From a virus: a stretch of DNA of 26,746 nucleotides. The notes under the pieces are model-generated. The model did not search any database and was not told the DNA's origin. It worked only from the letters and a program-made list of their open reading frames with translations. Numbering within the stretch: position 1 is the first letter of the stretch; every line of letters begins with the position of its first letter. Shown here in pieces: positions 6,267 through 13,994 of the stretch. Position numbers and translations under genes: made by a program. The DNA lies in the IMG/VR virus record IMGVR_UViG_3300018080_000524, positions 1-26,746 of that record; one strand, given 5' to 3'.

Positions 6267-8240
6267 ATGCTAATCTCTGGCAACGATATTGTGATCGATT
6301 TCGAGACGCGGTCCGCTGCCGATCTGGCGGCAATCGGAGCCTGGAATTATTCCAAACATCCGACCACAGATTTGTTATGTGTATCCTGGACTGTGGGATT
6401 TTCCGAACCGCGGCTGTGGGTGCCCGGAGATCCGGTGCCGAGAGAGATTGTCAAAAACATAAACGATTACAGCGCATTTATGTGGGCACACAACTCCGCT
6501 TTCGAGCGATACATTTGGCAACACATCCTATGTCCTAAGTACCGCTGGCCCATTCCGACTACCAAAAGCTGGCGATGTTCGGCGGCGCTTGCGGCCCGAT
6601 GGGGCTTACCTCGCAAATTGGAGACCGCGTGTCAAGCCGCCGGCGTAGACCAGCAAAAAGACACCGACGGCCACAAGGTCATGATGAAACTCAGTCGCCC
6701 GCGCAGTCGCAAAGGCGTGACGCCGATCGTATGGTGGCAAGACGAAAAGTTGTATGAAAAATTGTATGATTACTGCAAACAAGACGTCGAGGCGGAGCGA
6801 GCCCTGATTGCAGCGTTGCCAGAATGGGACTCCCGAGAAATCGGCGCCTGGCAATGGACCGAGAAATTAAACGATTACGGAGTACATAGCGACAAAGCGC
6901 TGGTCAATGGGGCAATACAGATTTTCAACAGCCTGGCGACTTCGGCGGGCGATGAAATCCGCGGATTAACTGGAGGCGCAGTTGATTCTCCGCGCCAGGT
7001 GGCGAAAATTATAACATGGTTGAAATCCGAATTTGATTTCGATCTGCCAAATCTACAACTTCCGACGATTGCCGCGGCGCTTAAAACTGATTTGGATCCA
7101 ACAATTCGGCGCATTTTGCAACTTCGTCGGGAATTCAGTCGGTCCAGCGTGTCGAAATATTACCGTTTGGCTGACACCGCAGATGCAGAGGATTCTCGCA
7201 TTCGCGGACACGTGTTTTATTACGGGGCCCATACCGGGCGATGGTCTGGCCGCGGAATCCAAACTCAGAATTTTAAGTCGAAAAAATGGGAAGACGCCGA
7301 GCTAGAGGCCGCGACGAATACCGTATTGCGGGGGGACGCAGAATACTATTCGATGGTTTATGGTAATGACACCTCATGTTTATCTGGGTTGCTGCGCCCC
7401 GCACTATGTGCCGCACCCGGAAATATACTAGAAGTGATCGATTATTCGTCAATCGAGGCCCGGGTTCTGTTTTGGCTGGCCAACGCCCCGGAAACCGAGC
7501 TGTTTAAAAACCGAGACATTTATTGTGAGATGGCCGAAAAAATTTACGGCTATGCCGTAGCGAAAGAAACACATCCCGACGAGCGGGACATGGGGAAGCG
7601 CGCCATCCTGGGTTTGGGGTACGGCATGGGGGCTGCCAAATTCTTGGACACCTGTAGCCAATTTGGGGCGAAAGTAACCGGCAATTTTGCCGAAAGTGTG
7701 GTGCAGACGTATCGTAAATGGCTGACGTCCGTGCCGAAATTATGGAGCGACCTAGAGAGGCACATGGTTTCGGCGGTTAACGGGTCCATTACAATTCTTC
7801 GCAATAAGTTCGAATTTCGTAAGATCGACGCAGATGTGTATCTGCAACTACCAAGTGGGCGCCGATTGCGCTATAACGGATTGCACATACGAGACCGTGA
7901 AACCCCCTGGGGCGAGGTGCGCCCACAACTACACTATTACACAGAGCGCGCCCCAACATACAAATGGGCACTGGATTCCACCTACGGCGGAAAACTTGCG
8001 GAAAATGTGGCCTCGGCGACAGCTCGCGATATTATGCTTGATGCCGCGCTTCGGATTGAAAAAGAGCTGCCGAACCATCGCACCGTTTTAACTGTGCATG
8101 ACGAGCTGGTTTTCGAGGTGCCGGAAGGTGAGGCCGACTTGCAGGCCATTTGTGACATAATGAGCACTCCGCCAAAATGGGCCAGGGGGCTCCCGCTCGC
8201 CGTAGACGGGTGGGTTGGAAAAAGGTATAACAAAAAATGA
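6267..8240 (+). CDS. Family A DNA polymerase with 3'-5' proofreading domain
   Basis: Replicative polymerase of the phage. The exonuclease domain (about residues 1-190) keeps DFETRS (D11, E13), AHNSAFE (about 74-80) and YDYCKQD (D173). The polymerase domain has the primer-grip segment TGRWSGRGIQTQN (about 323-335), motif A DYSSIEAR (D392), motif B with GKRAILGLGYG (K444, Y452) and motif C HDE (611-613). All catalytic residues are present, so both activities should be intact. 657 residues is normal for this phage type, which lacks a 5'-3' exonuclease. The ATG at 6267 has no clear ribosome site, and a hairpin lies directly upstream. The gene overlaps VRR-NUC by 4 bases (ATGA). Confidence 0.96.
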   Translation: MLISGNDIVIDFETRSAADLAAIGAWNYSKHPTTDLLCVSWTVGFSEPRLWVPGDPVPREIVKNINDYSAFMWAHNSAFERYIWQHILCPKYRWPIPTTKSWRCSAALAARWGLPRKLETACQAAGVDQQKDTDGHKVMMKLSRPRSRKGVTPIVWWQDEKLYEKLYDYCKQDVEAERALIAALPEWDSREIGAWQWTEKLNDYGVHSDKALVNGAIQIFNSLATSAGDEIRGLTGGAVDSPRQVAKIITWLKSEFDFDLPNLQLPTIAAALKTDLDPTIRRILQLRREFSRSSVSKYYRLADTADAEDSRIRGHVFYYGAHTGRWSGRGIQTQNFKSKKWEDAELEAATNTVLRGDAEYYSMVYGNDTSCLSGLLRPALCAAPGNILEVIDYSSIEARVLFWLANAPETELFKNRDIYCEMAEKIYGYAVAKETHPDERDMGKRAILGLGYGMGAAKFLDTCSQFGAKVTGNFAESVVQTYRKWLTSVPKLWSDLERHMVSAVNGSITILRNKFEFRKIDADVYLQLPSGRRLRYNGLHIRDRETPWGEVRPQLHYYTERAPTYKWALDSTYGGKLAENVASATARDIMLDAALRIEKELPNHRTVLTVHDELVFEVPEGEADLQAICDIMSTPPKWARGLPLAVDGWVGKRYNKK

Positions 8241-8536
8241 GAGAATCAACGATCGAAAAATACATATGCTCAAAGCTTGAAGAGATGGGAATTATGAGCA
8301 TTAAGTTCCGCGGTTCCGGTAGAGGAGCGCCAGACCGAATAAATCTATGCAAAGGCGGGAAAACGTTTTTTATCGAATTCAAGCGCCCCGGCGAAAAGAT
8401 CCGCCGACCGGAACAAATCCAATGGCGCGTCCTGCTCGAGCACTCCGGATTCGAGGTTTTCGAAGTCTCCTCCAAAGACTGGATCGAAAAAACTTATAAA
8501 AAAATACAGCAGACCTATTGCGCCCCCGCCAAGTAA
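8237..8536 (+). CDS. VRR-NUC domain nuclease
   Basis: A compact PD-(D/E)XK-type nuclease. Motifs seen: E7 in the first helix, GAPDR with D33, the catalytic FIEFKR (E47-x-K49) and RPEQ (Q60), followed by a helical C-terminus. At 99 residues it is a stand-alone VRR-NUC as found in many phages, where it usually sits next to an SNF2-type helicase; here that helicase lies 2.5 kb further on. The start overlaps the polymerase stop (ATGA), implying translational coupling. Expected role: structure-specific DNA cleavage during replication or recombination. The exact substrate is unknown. Confidence 0.92.
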   Translation: MRESTIEKYICSKLEEMGIMSIKFRGSGRGAPDRINLCKGGKTFFIEFKRPGEKIRRPEQIQWRVLLEHSGFEVFEVSSKDWIEKTYKKIQQTYCAPAK

Positions 8537-8569
8537 GACTTACATTTATAAGCAGAAGGGGGATACAAA

Positions 8570-8758
8570 ATGATGATTTCGACGACAACAAAAATAACCG
8601 ACTTGGGTATCGACGAATTGATCGAAGACGCGAAATTGACGCTTAACACACGTCCAGATTGGATCGTGCCCGGCAGTGACCGGCCGCTCAATCCCGATGA
8701 ATTTGATCAAGAGTTTTATTCTACGGCAGAGTGGATGCTATCTGTAGCCCCGCTCTAA
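8570..8758 (+). CDS. Small hypothetical protein (62 aa)
   Basis: A purine-rich site (AGAAGGGGGA, about 8554-8563) precedes the ATG at 8570, after a 33-base gap from the previous gene that holds nothing else recognisable. The product is acidic with a helix near ITDLGIDELIEDAKLTL and a Pro-rich middle (VPGSDRPLNPDEFD). No motif is recognised. Its stop lies shortly before the AGGAGG of the exonuclease fusion gene, so it is part of the same operon. Function unknown. Confidence 0.65.
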   Translation: MMISTTTKITDLGIDELIEDAKLTLNTRPDWIVPGSDRPLNPDEFDQEFYSTAEWMLSVAPL

Positions 8759-8762
8759 TAAC

Positions 8763-8768
8763 AGGAGG
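8763..8768 (+). promoter_or_regulatory. Ribosome binding site that fixes a TTG start at 8776
   Basis: AGGAGG stands seven bases before TTG at 8776. The in-frame ATG at 8731 lies upstream of this site, within the previous gene, and has no ribosome site of its own. Confidence 0.75.
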
Positions 8769-8775
8769 ACAAATC

Positions 8776-9714
8776 TTGCAGAATTGGTCACCAGAAGAAG
8801 ACGGCATTATATCGGGTTTTGAGCCGGGCGCAAGAACAAGCGCAATTTCCGCGGCCTTACTACTCGCGGGATACCGAAGATCGGTCGCCGCAATCCACAA
8901 TAGGCGGGCCAGAATCAAAACGGCATCGCAATTTCAAGTTGTCACAAAAGCACCGAAGGCGCCCACCGTTCGGGCACGTAAACCGAAAATTCTCTACTTT
9001 GACCTAGAAACCACGGATCTAAGCGCCGGATTCGGAGATATCTTAATGATCGGGTATCGTTGGGGGCACGAAAAAAAGTACAAGCTCAAGGGCATCTGGG
9101 ATTTTCCAAAATGGGAGAAGCCAAGCATCGACAAACGTGACAAGCCTCTGGTGATGTGGATTTCAGAATTATTGCTCGAAGCAGACGTGCTTGTGGGGCA
9201 CTACTCCAAGAGATTTGATTTTAAATTTGTAAACACGCGCCGACTCATACACGACTTACCACCATTGCCCCCGATCCCACATATTGACACTTGGGAGATT
9301 GCGCGGAAAAACCTTAGGGTGGGCAGTAGCCGGCTGAAAAATCTCGCGAAATCTCTCGAGCTGCCGGAGCAAAAATCTGAGGTAACACGTATGACGTGGC
9401 GCCGGGCCAAAGCCCACGATCTGAAATCGATGAAACTCATCGGAGAATACTGCCGCCAGGATGTGCGGACTACTTACGAGTTAGCGCAAAAGATACTTCC
9501 GTATTGTCGAGATTTACCAAATTGGAATTTGATGACCGGGGAGAAAACGTACAGATGCGCCAATCCTGAATGTGGATCGATCCATGTGGTGGAAGACGGC
9601 GCTTGGCTAACCAAAGTCCATAGATACGCGCGATATCGGTGTCAAGATTGCGGTCATTGGTCGCGCGGACGAAAAACTGTAGTTGGAAAAGACGTAGAAA
9701 GGCACATGTATTAA
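8776..9714 (+). CDS. HTH - DnaQ/RNase H-like exonuclease - zinc ribbon fusion
   Basis: TTG at 8776 is the likely start because AGGAGG (8763-8768) is perfectly placed; this gives 312 residues. Domains in order: residues about 3-47 look like a SANT/Myb-type helix-turn-helix (WSPEEDG, then HNRRARI); residues about 70-245 are a 3'-5' exonuclease/RNase H-like fold of the YprB/DnaQ type with DLE (D76, E78), GHYSKRFD (D148) and YCRQD (D229); residues 260-300 form a zinc ribbon with C261/C266 and C289/C292. The acidic exonuclease residues are all present. DNA-binding modules at both ends suggest a targeted nuclease acting on replication intermediates or host DNA. It lies in the block between VRR-NUC and the SNF2 helicase. 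The domain calls are solid, the cellular role is inferred. Confidence 0.85.
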   Translation: MQNWSPEEDGIISGFEPGARTSAISAALLLAGYRRSVAAIHNRRARIKTASQFQVVTKAPKAPTVRARKPKILYFDLETTDLSAGFGDILMIGYRWGHEKKYKLKGIWDFPKWEKPSIDKRDKPLVMWISELLLEADVLVGHYSKRFDFKFVNTRRLIHDLPPLPPIPHIDTWEIARKNLRVGSSRLKNLAKSLELPEQKSEVTRMTWRRAKAHDLKSMKLIGEYCRQDVRTTYELAQKILPYCRDLPNWNLMTGEKTYRCANPECGSIHVVEDGAWLTKVHRYARYRCQDCGHWSRGRKTVVGKDVERHMY

Positions 9715-9715
9715 A

Positions 9716-10006
9716 ATGGACAGGCCGAAAACCAGGTGGGAATTGATGCTGTGGGATGAGTTGCAGGACGTAGCCGACGTGCTTACGCTCGGCGCGGAGA
9801 AATATGACGATACCAATTATCTAAAAATTGATCCGTATTTTGATTCGCACTTTGCGGCCGCCATGCGCCACCTGGTTGCCTGGCGCCGCGGAGAGAAGAT
9901 CGATCCGGAGACCGGCGTGTCCTCGTTGGCGCACGCCATTAGCCGCATCTTATTTTTGATGCATGGTGACAAAAATGTTCTCAAAGTTGTTGGACCGGAT
10001 AGATAA
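9716..10006 (+). CDS. DUF5664-type dATP/dGTP diphosphohydrolase-like protein
   Basis: The 96-residue protein matches the phage family called dATP/dGTP diphosphohydrolase N-terminal domain (DUF5664): RWELMLWDELQDVADVLTLG, then GAEKYDDTNY, then HFAAAMRHLVAWRRGEKID and SLAHAISRILFLM. These acidic helices form the metal and nucleotide site of the all-alpha, MazG-like pyrophosphatases. Expected reaction: hydrolysis of a deoxynucleoside triphosphate to the monophosphate and pyrophosphate, shaping the nucleotide pool. Some relatives (MazZ) serve diaminopurine-containing phages, but most family members are found without that pathway, and no purZ or datZ gene is in the window. AAAGG upstream gives a modest ribosome site. 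It overlaps the next gene by 44 bases. Confidence 0.8.
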   Translation: MDRPKTRWELMLWDELQDVADVLTLGAEKYDDTNYLKIDPYFDSHFAAAMRHLVAWRRGEKIDPETGVSSLAHAISRILFLMHGDKNVLKVVGPDR

Positions 10007-10397
10007 TTTACCTAACGATGTGCGGAAATTACAGTTTAGCTGTGATGTTATTCGGCACGTGTTGAAACATGCCGGCATCCGATTGTCGGAGACGGAAAAG
10101 CTGTTGCAGCAACGCGCGTATTGCGCGAAATACGGCCTTGTCGATCCAGACGTATTGCGACCCTTTTGCACACCGGCGCGCCGAGAATTAAAACGTAAAA
10201 AATCTCTGCCGTCGGCTCCCCAAATCTTATTACTTGCTATTGAAAATTGGAGTCATTGCGACCCCAAGACGGTACTTGCTACGTGCTCTTGCGCAATCAA
10301 TGCGATGCGTGAGCTATATACCAATCAAGATGGCGGCGATCATGCTGCCCACGAAAAATTGTCCCGGATTTTGGACAGGACGGAGAAGACAGAGTGA
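9963..10397 (+). CDS. Hypothetical phage protein (144 aa)
   Basis: I do not recognise this family. The protein is mostly helical, with SCDVIRHVLKHAG and SETEKLLQQRAY in the first half, a basic Pro-containing linker (RRELKRKKSLPSAPQ), and a second helical part containing WSHCDPKTVLATCSCAINAM. Six cysteines are spread through it without a clear zinc spacing. The ATG at 9963 gives a 44-base overlap with the preceding gene; an in-frame ATG at 9975 has a GGTGA site five bases upstream and may be the true start. The stop overlaps the GTG start of the protease gene (GTGA), so the two are probably coupled. Confidence 0.7.
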   Translation: MVTKMFSKLLDRIDNLPNDVRKLQFSCDVIRHVLKHAGIRLSETEKLLQQRAYCAKYGLVDPDVLRPFCTPARRELKRKKSLPSAPQILLLAIENWSHCDPKTVLATCSCAINAMRELYTNQDGGDHAAHEKLSRILDRTEKTE

Positions 10398-11092
10398 AAC
10401 AAATCGTTATTGCCCTCCTAATTATCACCGCTAGTTGTGCCCCGCCCCGACAAGCAAAAAAAATAACCCCCACGGTACAGATGGTGACGCTGGGACGAAG
10501 TTCAGAAGGCGCCGTGTGGCCGGTTTGGGGCTCAGGATTTCACGTTTCGAAATCTGAAATACTGACCGCCGCCCATGTCGCTGAACAAATCGCACGCAGC
10601 GGCGGATTTTTTGCCCACACTTATTACGTCAGCGGCAAAATCGCCCGAACTGAAATTATCGAAGAAGCCGAAATTTACTTTCATGATTACGCAGATTTGG
10701 CGCTTATTCGCATCCCAGAGCCAAATTTCGAACCAAAGACGCATACGCTCTGCCAAAATTTCGAACCGGGAGAGCGAATTGTAATCGAGGGATACCCGGC
10801 GCGCGGCCCCGACACTATATCGGGAAAAGTGTGGCTGTCACGCCCGGATGAATTTTCGATGATTTCTGCCAAGGTGGAACACGGATTTTCTGGAGGTCCT
10901 GTTGTATCCAGAAGACAAAATTGTGTTGTGGGCGTCATATCGGGCGGAGATCAGGAAGAGATCGGAATCGCTGTCGGATTGTACACGATTAAAGCGTTTC
11001 TCGAGGAAATCAAAGATCCTACGGCATTTATTGGTATTCGCTCGTCCGGCGGCATGATTGTCTATTTTCAGATGAGTTTTCTCGCTCGATAA
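10394..11092 (+). CDS. Trypsin-like serine protease, probable lipoprotein
   Basis: The GTG start at 10394 has GGAG at 10382-10385 eight bases upstream and overlaps the previous stop. Residues 1-14 are a hydrophobic signal (IVIALLIITAS) ending at C15, which satisfies the broad lipobox pattern although position -3 is Thr. The mature part is a chymotrypsin-fold protease with an intact triad: H61 in TAAHV, D101 in DYADLALI, S166 in GFSGGPV. It should be exported and membrane-anchored, so in a Gram-negative host it would act in the periplasm. There is no PDZ domain, unlike DegP/HtrA. It lies between an unknown gene and the SNF2 helicase, overlapping the latter by one base (TAATG). Possible roles are superinfection exclusion or envelope-protein cleavage (inferred). 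Confidence 0.85.
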   Translation: MKQIVIALLIITASCAPPRQAKKITPTVQMVTLGRSSEGAVWPVWGSGFHVSKSEILTAAHVAEQIARSGGFFAHTYYVSGKIARTEIIEEAEIYFHDYADLALIRIPEPNFEPKTHTLCQNFEPGERIVIEGYPARGPDTISGKVWLSRPDEFSMISAKVEHGFSGGPVVSRRQNCVVGVISGGDQEEIGIAVGLYTIKAFLEEIKDPTAFIGIRSSGGMIVYFQMSFLAR

Positions 11093-12447
11093 TGCCGCTA
11101 CGCCCCTACCAGCGTGACGCCGTAAATTTTTTAATATCACACCCCCGCTCCGCTCTGTTTGCCGACCCCGGACTTGGAAAGACGTTGATTGTGCTCGCCC
11201 TAAAGCGCCGACTTCGGCTAGCCGGCGAAATGCAGCGAACCCTTATTGTTGCCCCGCTCCCGGTATGTCACCTGGTTTGGCCAGAAGAAATCGAGCAGTG
11301 GGGGTTCGACTTTTCTTTTCGAGTGCTCCACGGGCGTTCGAAAAATAAGCCGGGACGGGCAGATGTAGAGCTGGTCAATTTCGAGGGACTCAAATGGTTT
11401 GCGGACCGGGGCGACTGGGCTTATGATTCGCTCATCATAGACGAATCCAGTCGTTTAAAAAATCCGGGTTCGAAGCGTTTGAAACTTTTAAAACCACATT
11501 TATCAAAATTCAAACGCCGGCACATTCTAACAGGCACGCCGACGCCCCGAAGTCTTATGGACTTGTGGGCTCAATTTTTGTTAGTGGACCGCGGAGAATC
11601 CCTGGGAAAGTTCATCACCCACTTCCGCAACAAGTATTTTTATCCAATCCAGCGGTATAATTATTTCGACTGGGAACCCCGCAAGGGCTCCGACAAGAAA
11701 ATATTCGATGCGATCGCCGGAAAGACCTTTCGAATAGATGCCGAATCCAATCTCGAGTTGCCGCCTCTTATCGAAAATACAATAAAACTAGAATTCACTC
11801 CCGCTGTAGAAAAACAGTATAAAACTATGGAAAAAGAGTTGTATGCCGAGCTGGAATCGGGCGAGATGTTACTTGCTAGCACCGCCGCGAATAAGTACTT
11901 AAAGTGCGTACAACTGACCTCGGGAGCCATTTATAACGAAGAAAAGCAGGTTTTGGCCGTCCATGACGCTAAGATTAAAGCGCTGAAGGCGCTCATAGAC
12001 GAGTTACATCAAAAACCAATACTTATTGGATATCGCTTTTCGCACGAAGGTGATCGACTTCGCAAGACATTCTCTCCGCACATATCCATAATCGACGGCA
12101 AGACGTCCGCTCCGCAAACCGCCGAAATCGTGCGCAAATGGAACCGCGGAAAAGTGCTGATCTTAGCGGCACAATGTCAAGCGATCTCTCACGGGCTCAA
12201 TCTACAAAAAGGCGGCTGTGCAGACGTGTGTTGGTTTTCGCTAACCGACGATTTTGACGTTTATGAGCAATTCAATCGCCGGATCTATCGCCAGGGTAAC
12301 GTATCCGAGCAAGTACGGATCCATCATTTATTGATGCGCGGGACGATTGACGAGGTGATTTTATACCGGCTGCGAAATAAAGATGCTAGGCAACAGGGGT
12401 TGTTTTCATTCCTAGCGGATTTTTGGCGCCTGGCTAAAGCACCTTGA
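11092..12447 (+). CDS. SNF2/DEAD-type helicase
   Basis: A superfamily 2 helicase/translocase of phage replication cassettes. Motifs in order: Q-like RPYQRDAV (residues 4-11), Walker A DPGLGKT (25-31), motif Ia VAPLPV, motif II DESS (117-120), motif III TGTP (147-150), and in the second RecA lobe the HGLNLQ segment and motif VI QFNRRIYRQG (393-402). All ATPase residues are present; 451 residues is normal. It is the last gene of the + strand operon and runs 14 bases into the convergent gene on the other strand. The family often pairs with VRR-NUC, suggesting joint action in fork processing or recombination. Confidence 0.94.
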   Translation: MPLRPYQRDAVNFLISHPRSALFADPGLGKTLIVLALKRRLRLAGEMQRTLIVAPLPVCHLVWPEEIEQWGFDFSFRVLHGRSKNKPGRADVELVNFEGLKWFADRGDWAYDSLIIDESSRLKNPGSKRLKLLKPHLSKFKRRHILTGTPTPRSLMDLWAQFLLVDRGESLGKFITHFRNKYFYPIQRYNYFDWEPRKGSDKKIFDAIAGKTFRIDAESNLELPPLIENTIKLEFTPAVEKQYKTMEKELYAELESGEMLLASTAANKYLKCVQLTSGAIYNEEKQVLAVHDAKIKALKALIDELHQKPILIGYRFSHEGDRLRKTFSPHISIIDGKTSAPQTAEIVRKWNRGKVLILAAQCQAISHGLNLQKGGCADVCWFSLTDDFDVYEQFNRRIYRQGNVSEQVRIHHLLMRGTIDEVILYRLRNKDARQQGLFSFLADFWRLAKAP

Positions 12448-12826
12448 TTAATGCCGTTGCCGCCGCCGCCAAAGCCCCGATGGCCCCCAATAAAAACTTA
12501 AATTGTGCCGGAGTCATGAGTGTTTTTAGCTCGTGATCGCAAGCGGCAACGTGGTTCGAGATTATATGATCAGCCTGATCTTTCGTCACCATTTTCGCTT
12601 TAATTTCGGCGACGTCAATCTGAGTATCTCGCATCGAATCGGACATTGTATCCAATCGTCGATGTACCTGCATCATAGCGTTGTGCACATGATCTCGAGT
12701 TTCTTGGGCCGTGTCGGCTGCGGTTACAGCGGCCTGGTTGATCATGGAGTATAGCTCAAAAACTTCATTTTTTTCTCGCCGCGTCAAAATCTCCCCCGCA
12801 TCTTCCGTCGTATTAGTATTCTGCAC
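12434..12826 (-). CDS. Coiled-coil protein with C-terminal membrane helix, holin/XhlA-like candidate
   Basis: The start is a GTG at 12826, inside the end of the propeller gene (14-base overlap), with only a weak GGGG site before it. Residues about 15-95 are long helices with heptad character (VHRRLDTMSDSMRDTQIDVAEIKAKM). Residues about 108-130 are a single hydrophobic helix, LGAIGALAAAATALI. A helical cytoplasmic part with one C-terminal membrane helix is the arrangement of XhlA-like holin-associated proteins, and the last position in a tail operon fits a lysis gene. No endolysin is seen in the window. Function is inferred, not demonstrated. The other possibility is a structural anchor. Confidence 0.7.
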   Translation of the reverse strand: MQNTNTTEDAGEILTRREKNEVFELYSMINQAAVTAADTAQETRDHVHNAMMQVHRRLDTMSDSMRDTQIDVAEIKAKMVTKDQADHIISNHVAACDHELKTLMTPAQFKFLLGAIGALAAAATALIKVL

Positions 12827-13982
12827 CGATCGACCCCGATCTTGCCAAAACTTCTTCTGTGCCCACAGCCATCACCGTAGTTCCGTCGCACCACATATTG
12901 TAAATTAATACGTTGTTGGTTATTCCGGAATTGTCGTATGTCATACTAACCGGATACCAATTCGCCGCATCGTCAATCGAAATCCAAAGACTTAAACAAC
13001 GACTCGTCCTGGCGACCGGGATCAGCGGCCCACTGGCTTCGGCGGCGATCCAACATTTATTTCCCAGGGGTAACACTCTAAGAAACGCTGAGGAAGTCGT
13101 CGGATAGAAAGGTTCGTAGTTCGCGGCCGTCCAGGTAGTGCTTTCGTCTGTGCTGTATGCAATCCTCGGTGTAGCTCCGGTAAAGCCCACTGCTACCAGA
13201 GTGCCGTCATCGTATCCTAGTGCGATTGTCTGAAATCCCGCAATAACGCTTGCCGGATCGGCCGGCGCCGCGGTCCAGTTATCTCCGTCGTCTGAGCTTA
13301 AATGTATGCTTCCGGAGGCCGCGGCTTCTGCCAGTGCCCAGTTTGTGGTCGAATCGCCGCGTCCCGTTATGTCGGCAATGGCTGTTCCGCCCCAAGACGT
13401 AGAGCTGGGAGCCGTTGCACCTCCGCCGATTCCGGTCAACCAGCGGCTTAGAGTGCTGCCGGTTGACGACAAAAAGAAATCATTAACGCCTTTATTTGCT
13501 AATACTGCTGCCGCGGTTCCGGTGCTTGACCACGCCGAAGCGCTTTGTGTGTATTCGATCGTGGTGGCTGTGCCGACTAATACGCCGTCTGTGGTGTTAT
13601 TGATCATTCGGCAAAACGTGACCGGCGCTACACTTGTGGACCCAACGGTCTCCCACGACACGCCATCATAACTTCGGTACGATTGGCCGGTGCTGTCTAC
13701 AATAATCCAGTATCCATTGGTGTCGTTACGGACAATCCCCCGTAAATCGACGCCGCTACCCGCAACTTGATCTGTCAACCCCGTCCAGGTTCCGGCGGCT
13801 GTTGCAACAGCCCTTTGTGCCCACCGCCCCTGGATGTTGTGGATGTAGTTCATCATTCTCGGCGCCGGCCGCTGAGAATAATCATGACCAAAAGATGCCG
13901 TTATTCCCGCCGAGGCGGGTGTCTGGGTTCTGTTGGCCTGGGTGGCCCACGTAAAATATTCAGGTAAATCCAAAATTGGCAT
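12813..13982 (-). CDS. Tail fibre / receptor-binding protein with Asp-box propeller repeats
   Basis: The 389-residue protein follows the gp48-like baseplate gene, the usual place for a tail fibre. Residues 1-60 are an N-terminal adaptor (FTWATQANRTQTPASAG). The rest has repeated Asp-box (BNR) signatures: SYDGVSW (104-110), SSDDGDNW (229-236, a full match), STDESTTW (277-284) and SIDDAANW (335-342), the last two lacking the usual Gly. Asp boxes mark beta-propeller blades like those in sialidases, but no sialidase catalytic set is evident, so binding rather than cleavage is likely. GAAGGGG precedes the ATG at 13982. Expected role: receptor recognition at the baseplate. Confidence 0.8.
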   Translation of the reverse strand: MPILDLPEYFTWATQANRTQTPASAGITASFGHDYSQRPAPRMMNYIHNIQGRWAQRAVATAAGTWTGLTDQVAGSGVDLRGIVRNDTNGYWIIVDSTGQSYRSYDGVSWETVGSTSVAPVTFCRMINNTTDGVLVGTATTIEYTQSASAWSSTGTAAAVLANKGVNDFFLSSTGSTLSRWLTGIGGGATAPSSTSWGGTAIADITGRGDSTTNWALAEAAASGSIHLSSDDGDNWTAAPADPASVIAGFQTIALGYDDGTLVAVGFTGATPRIAYSTDESTTWTAANYEPFYPTTSSAFLRVLPLGNKCWIAAEASGPLIPVARTSRCLSLWISIDDAANWYPVSMTYDNSGITNNVLIYNMWCDGTTVMAVGTEEVLARSGSIGAEY

Positions 13983-13994
13983 TAAAAACCCCTT

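Noticed and set aside
6197-6538. 113-codon + frame over the hairpin and polymerase start
   Set aside because: Begins with TTG, no ribosome site, and lies in the wrong frame over the conserved exonuclease domain.
8731-8775. Longer N-terminus of the HTH-exonuclease from ATG 8731
   Set aside because: Lies inside the previous gene and before the AGGAGG; TTG 8776 fits far better.
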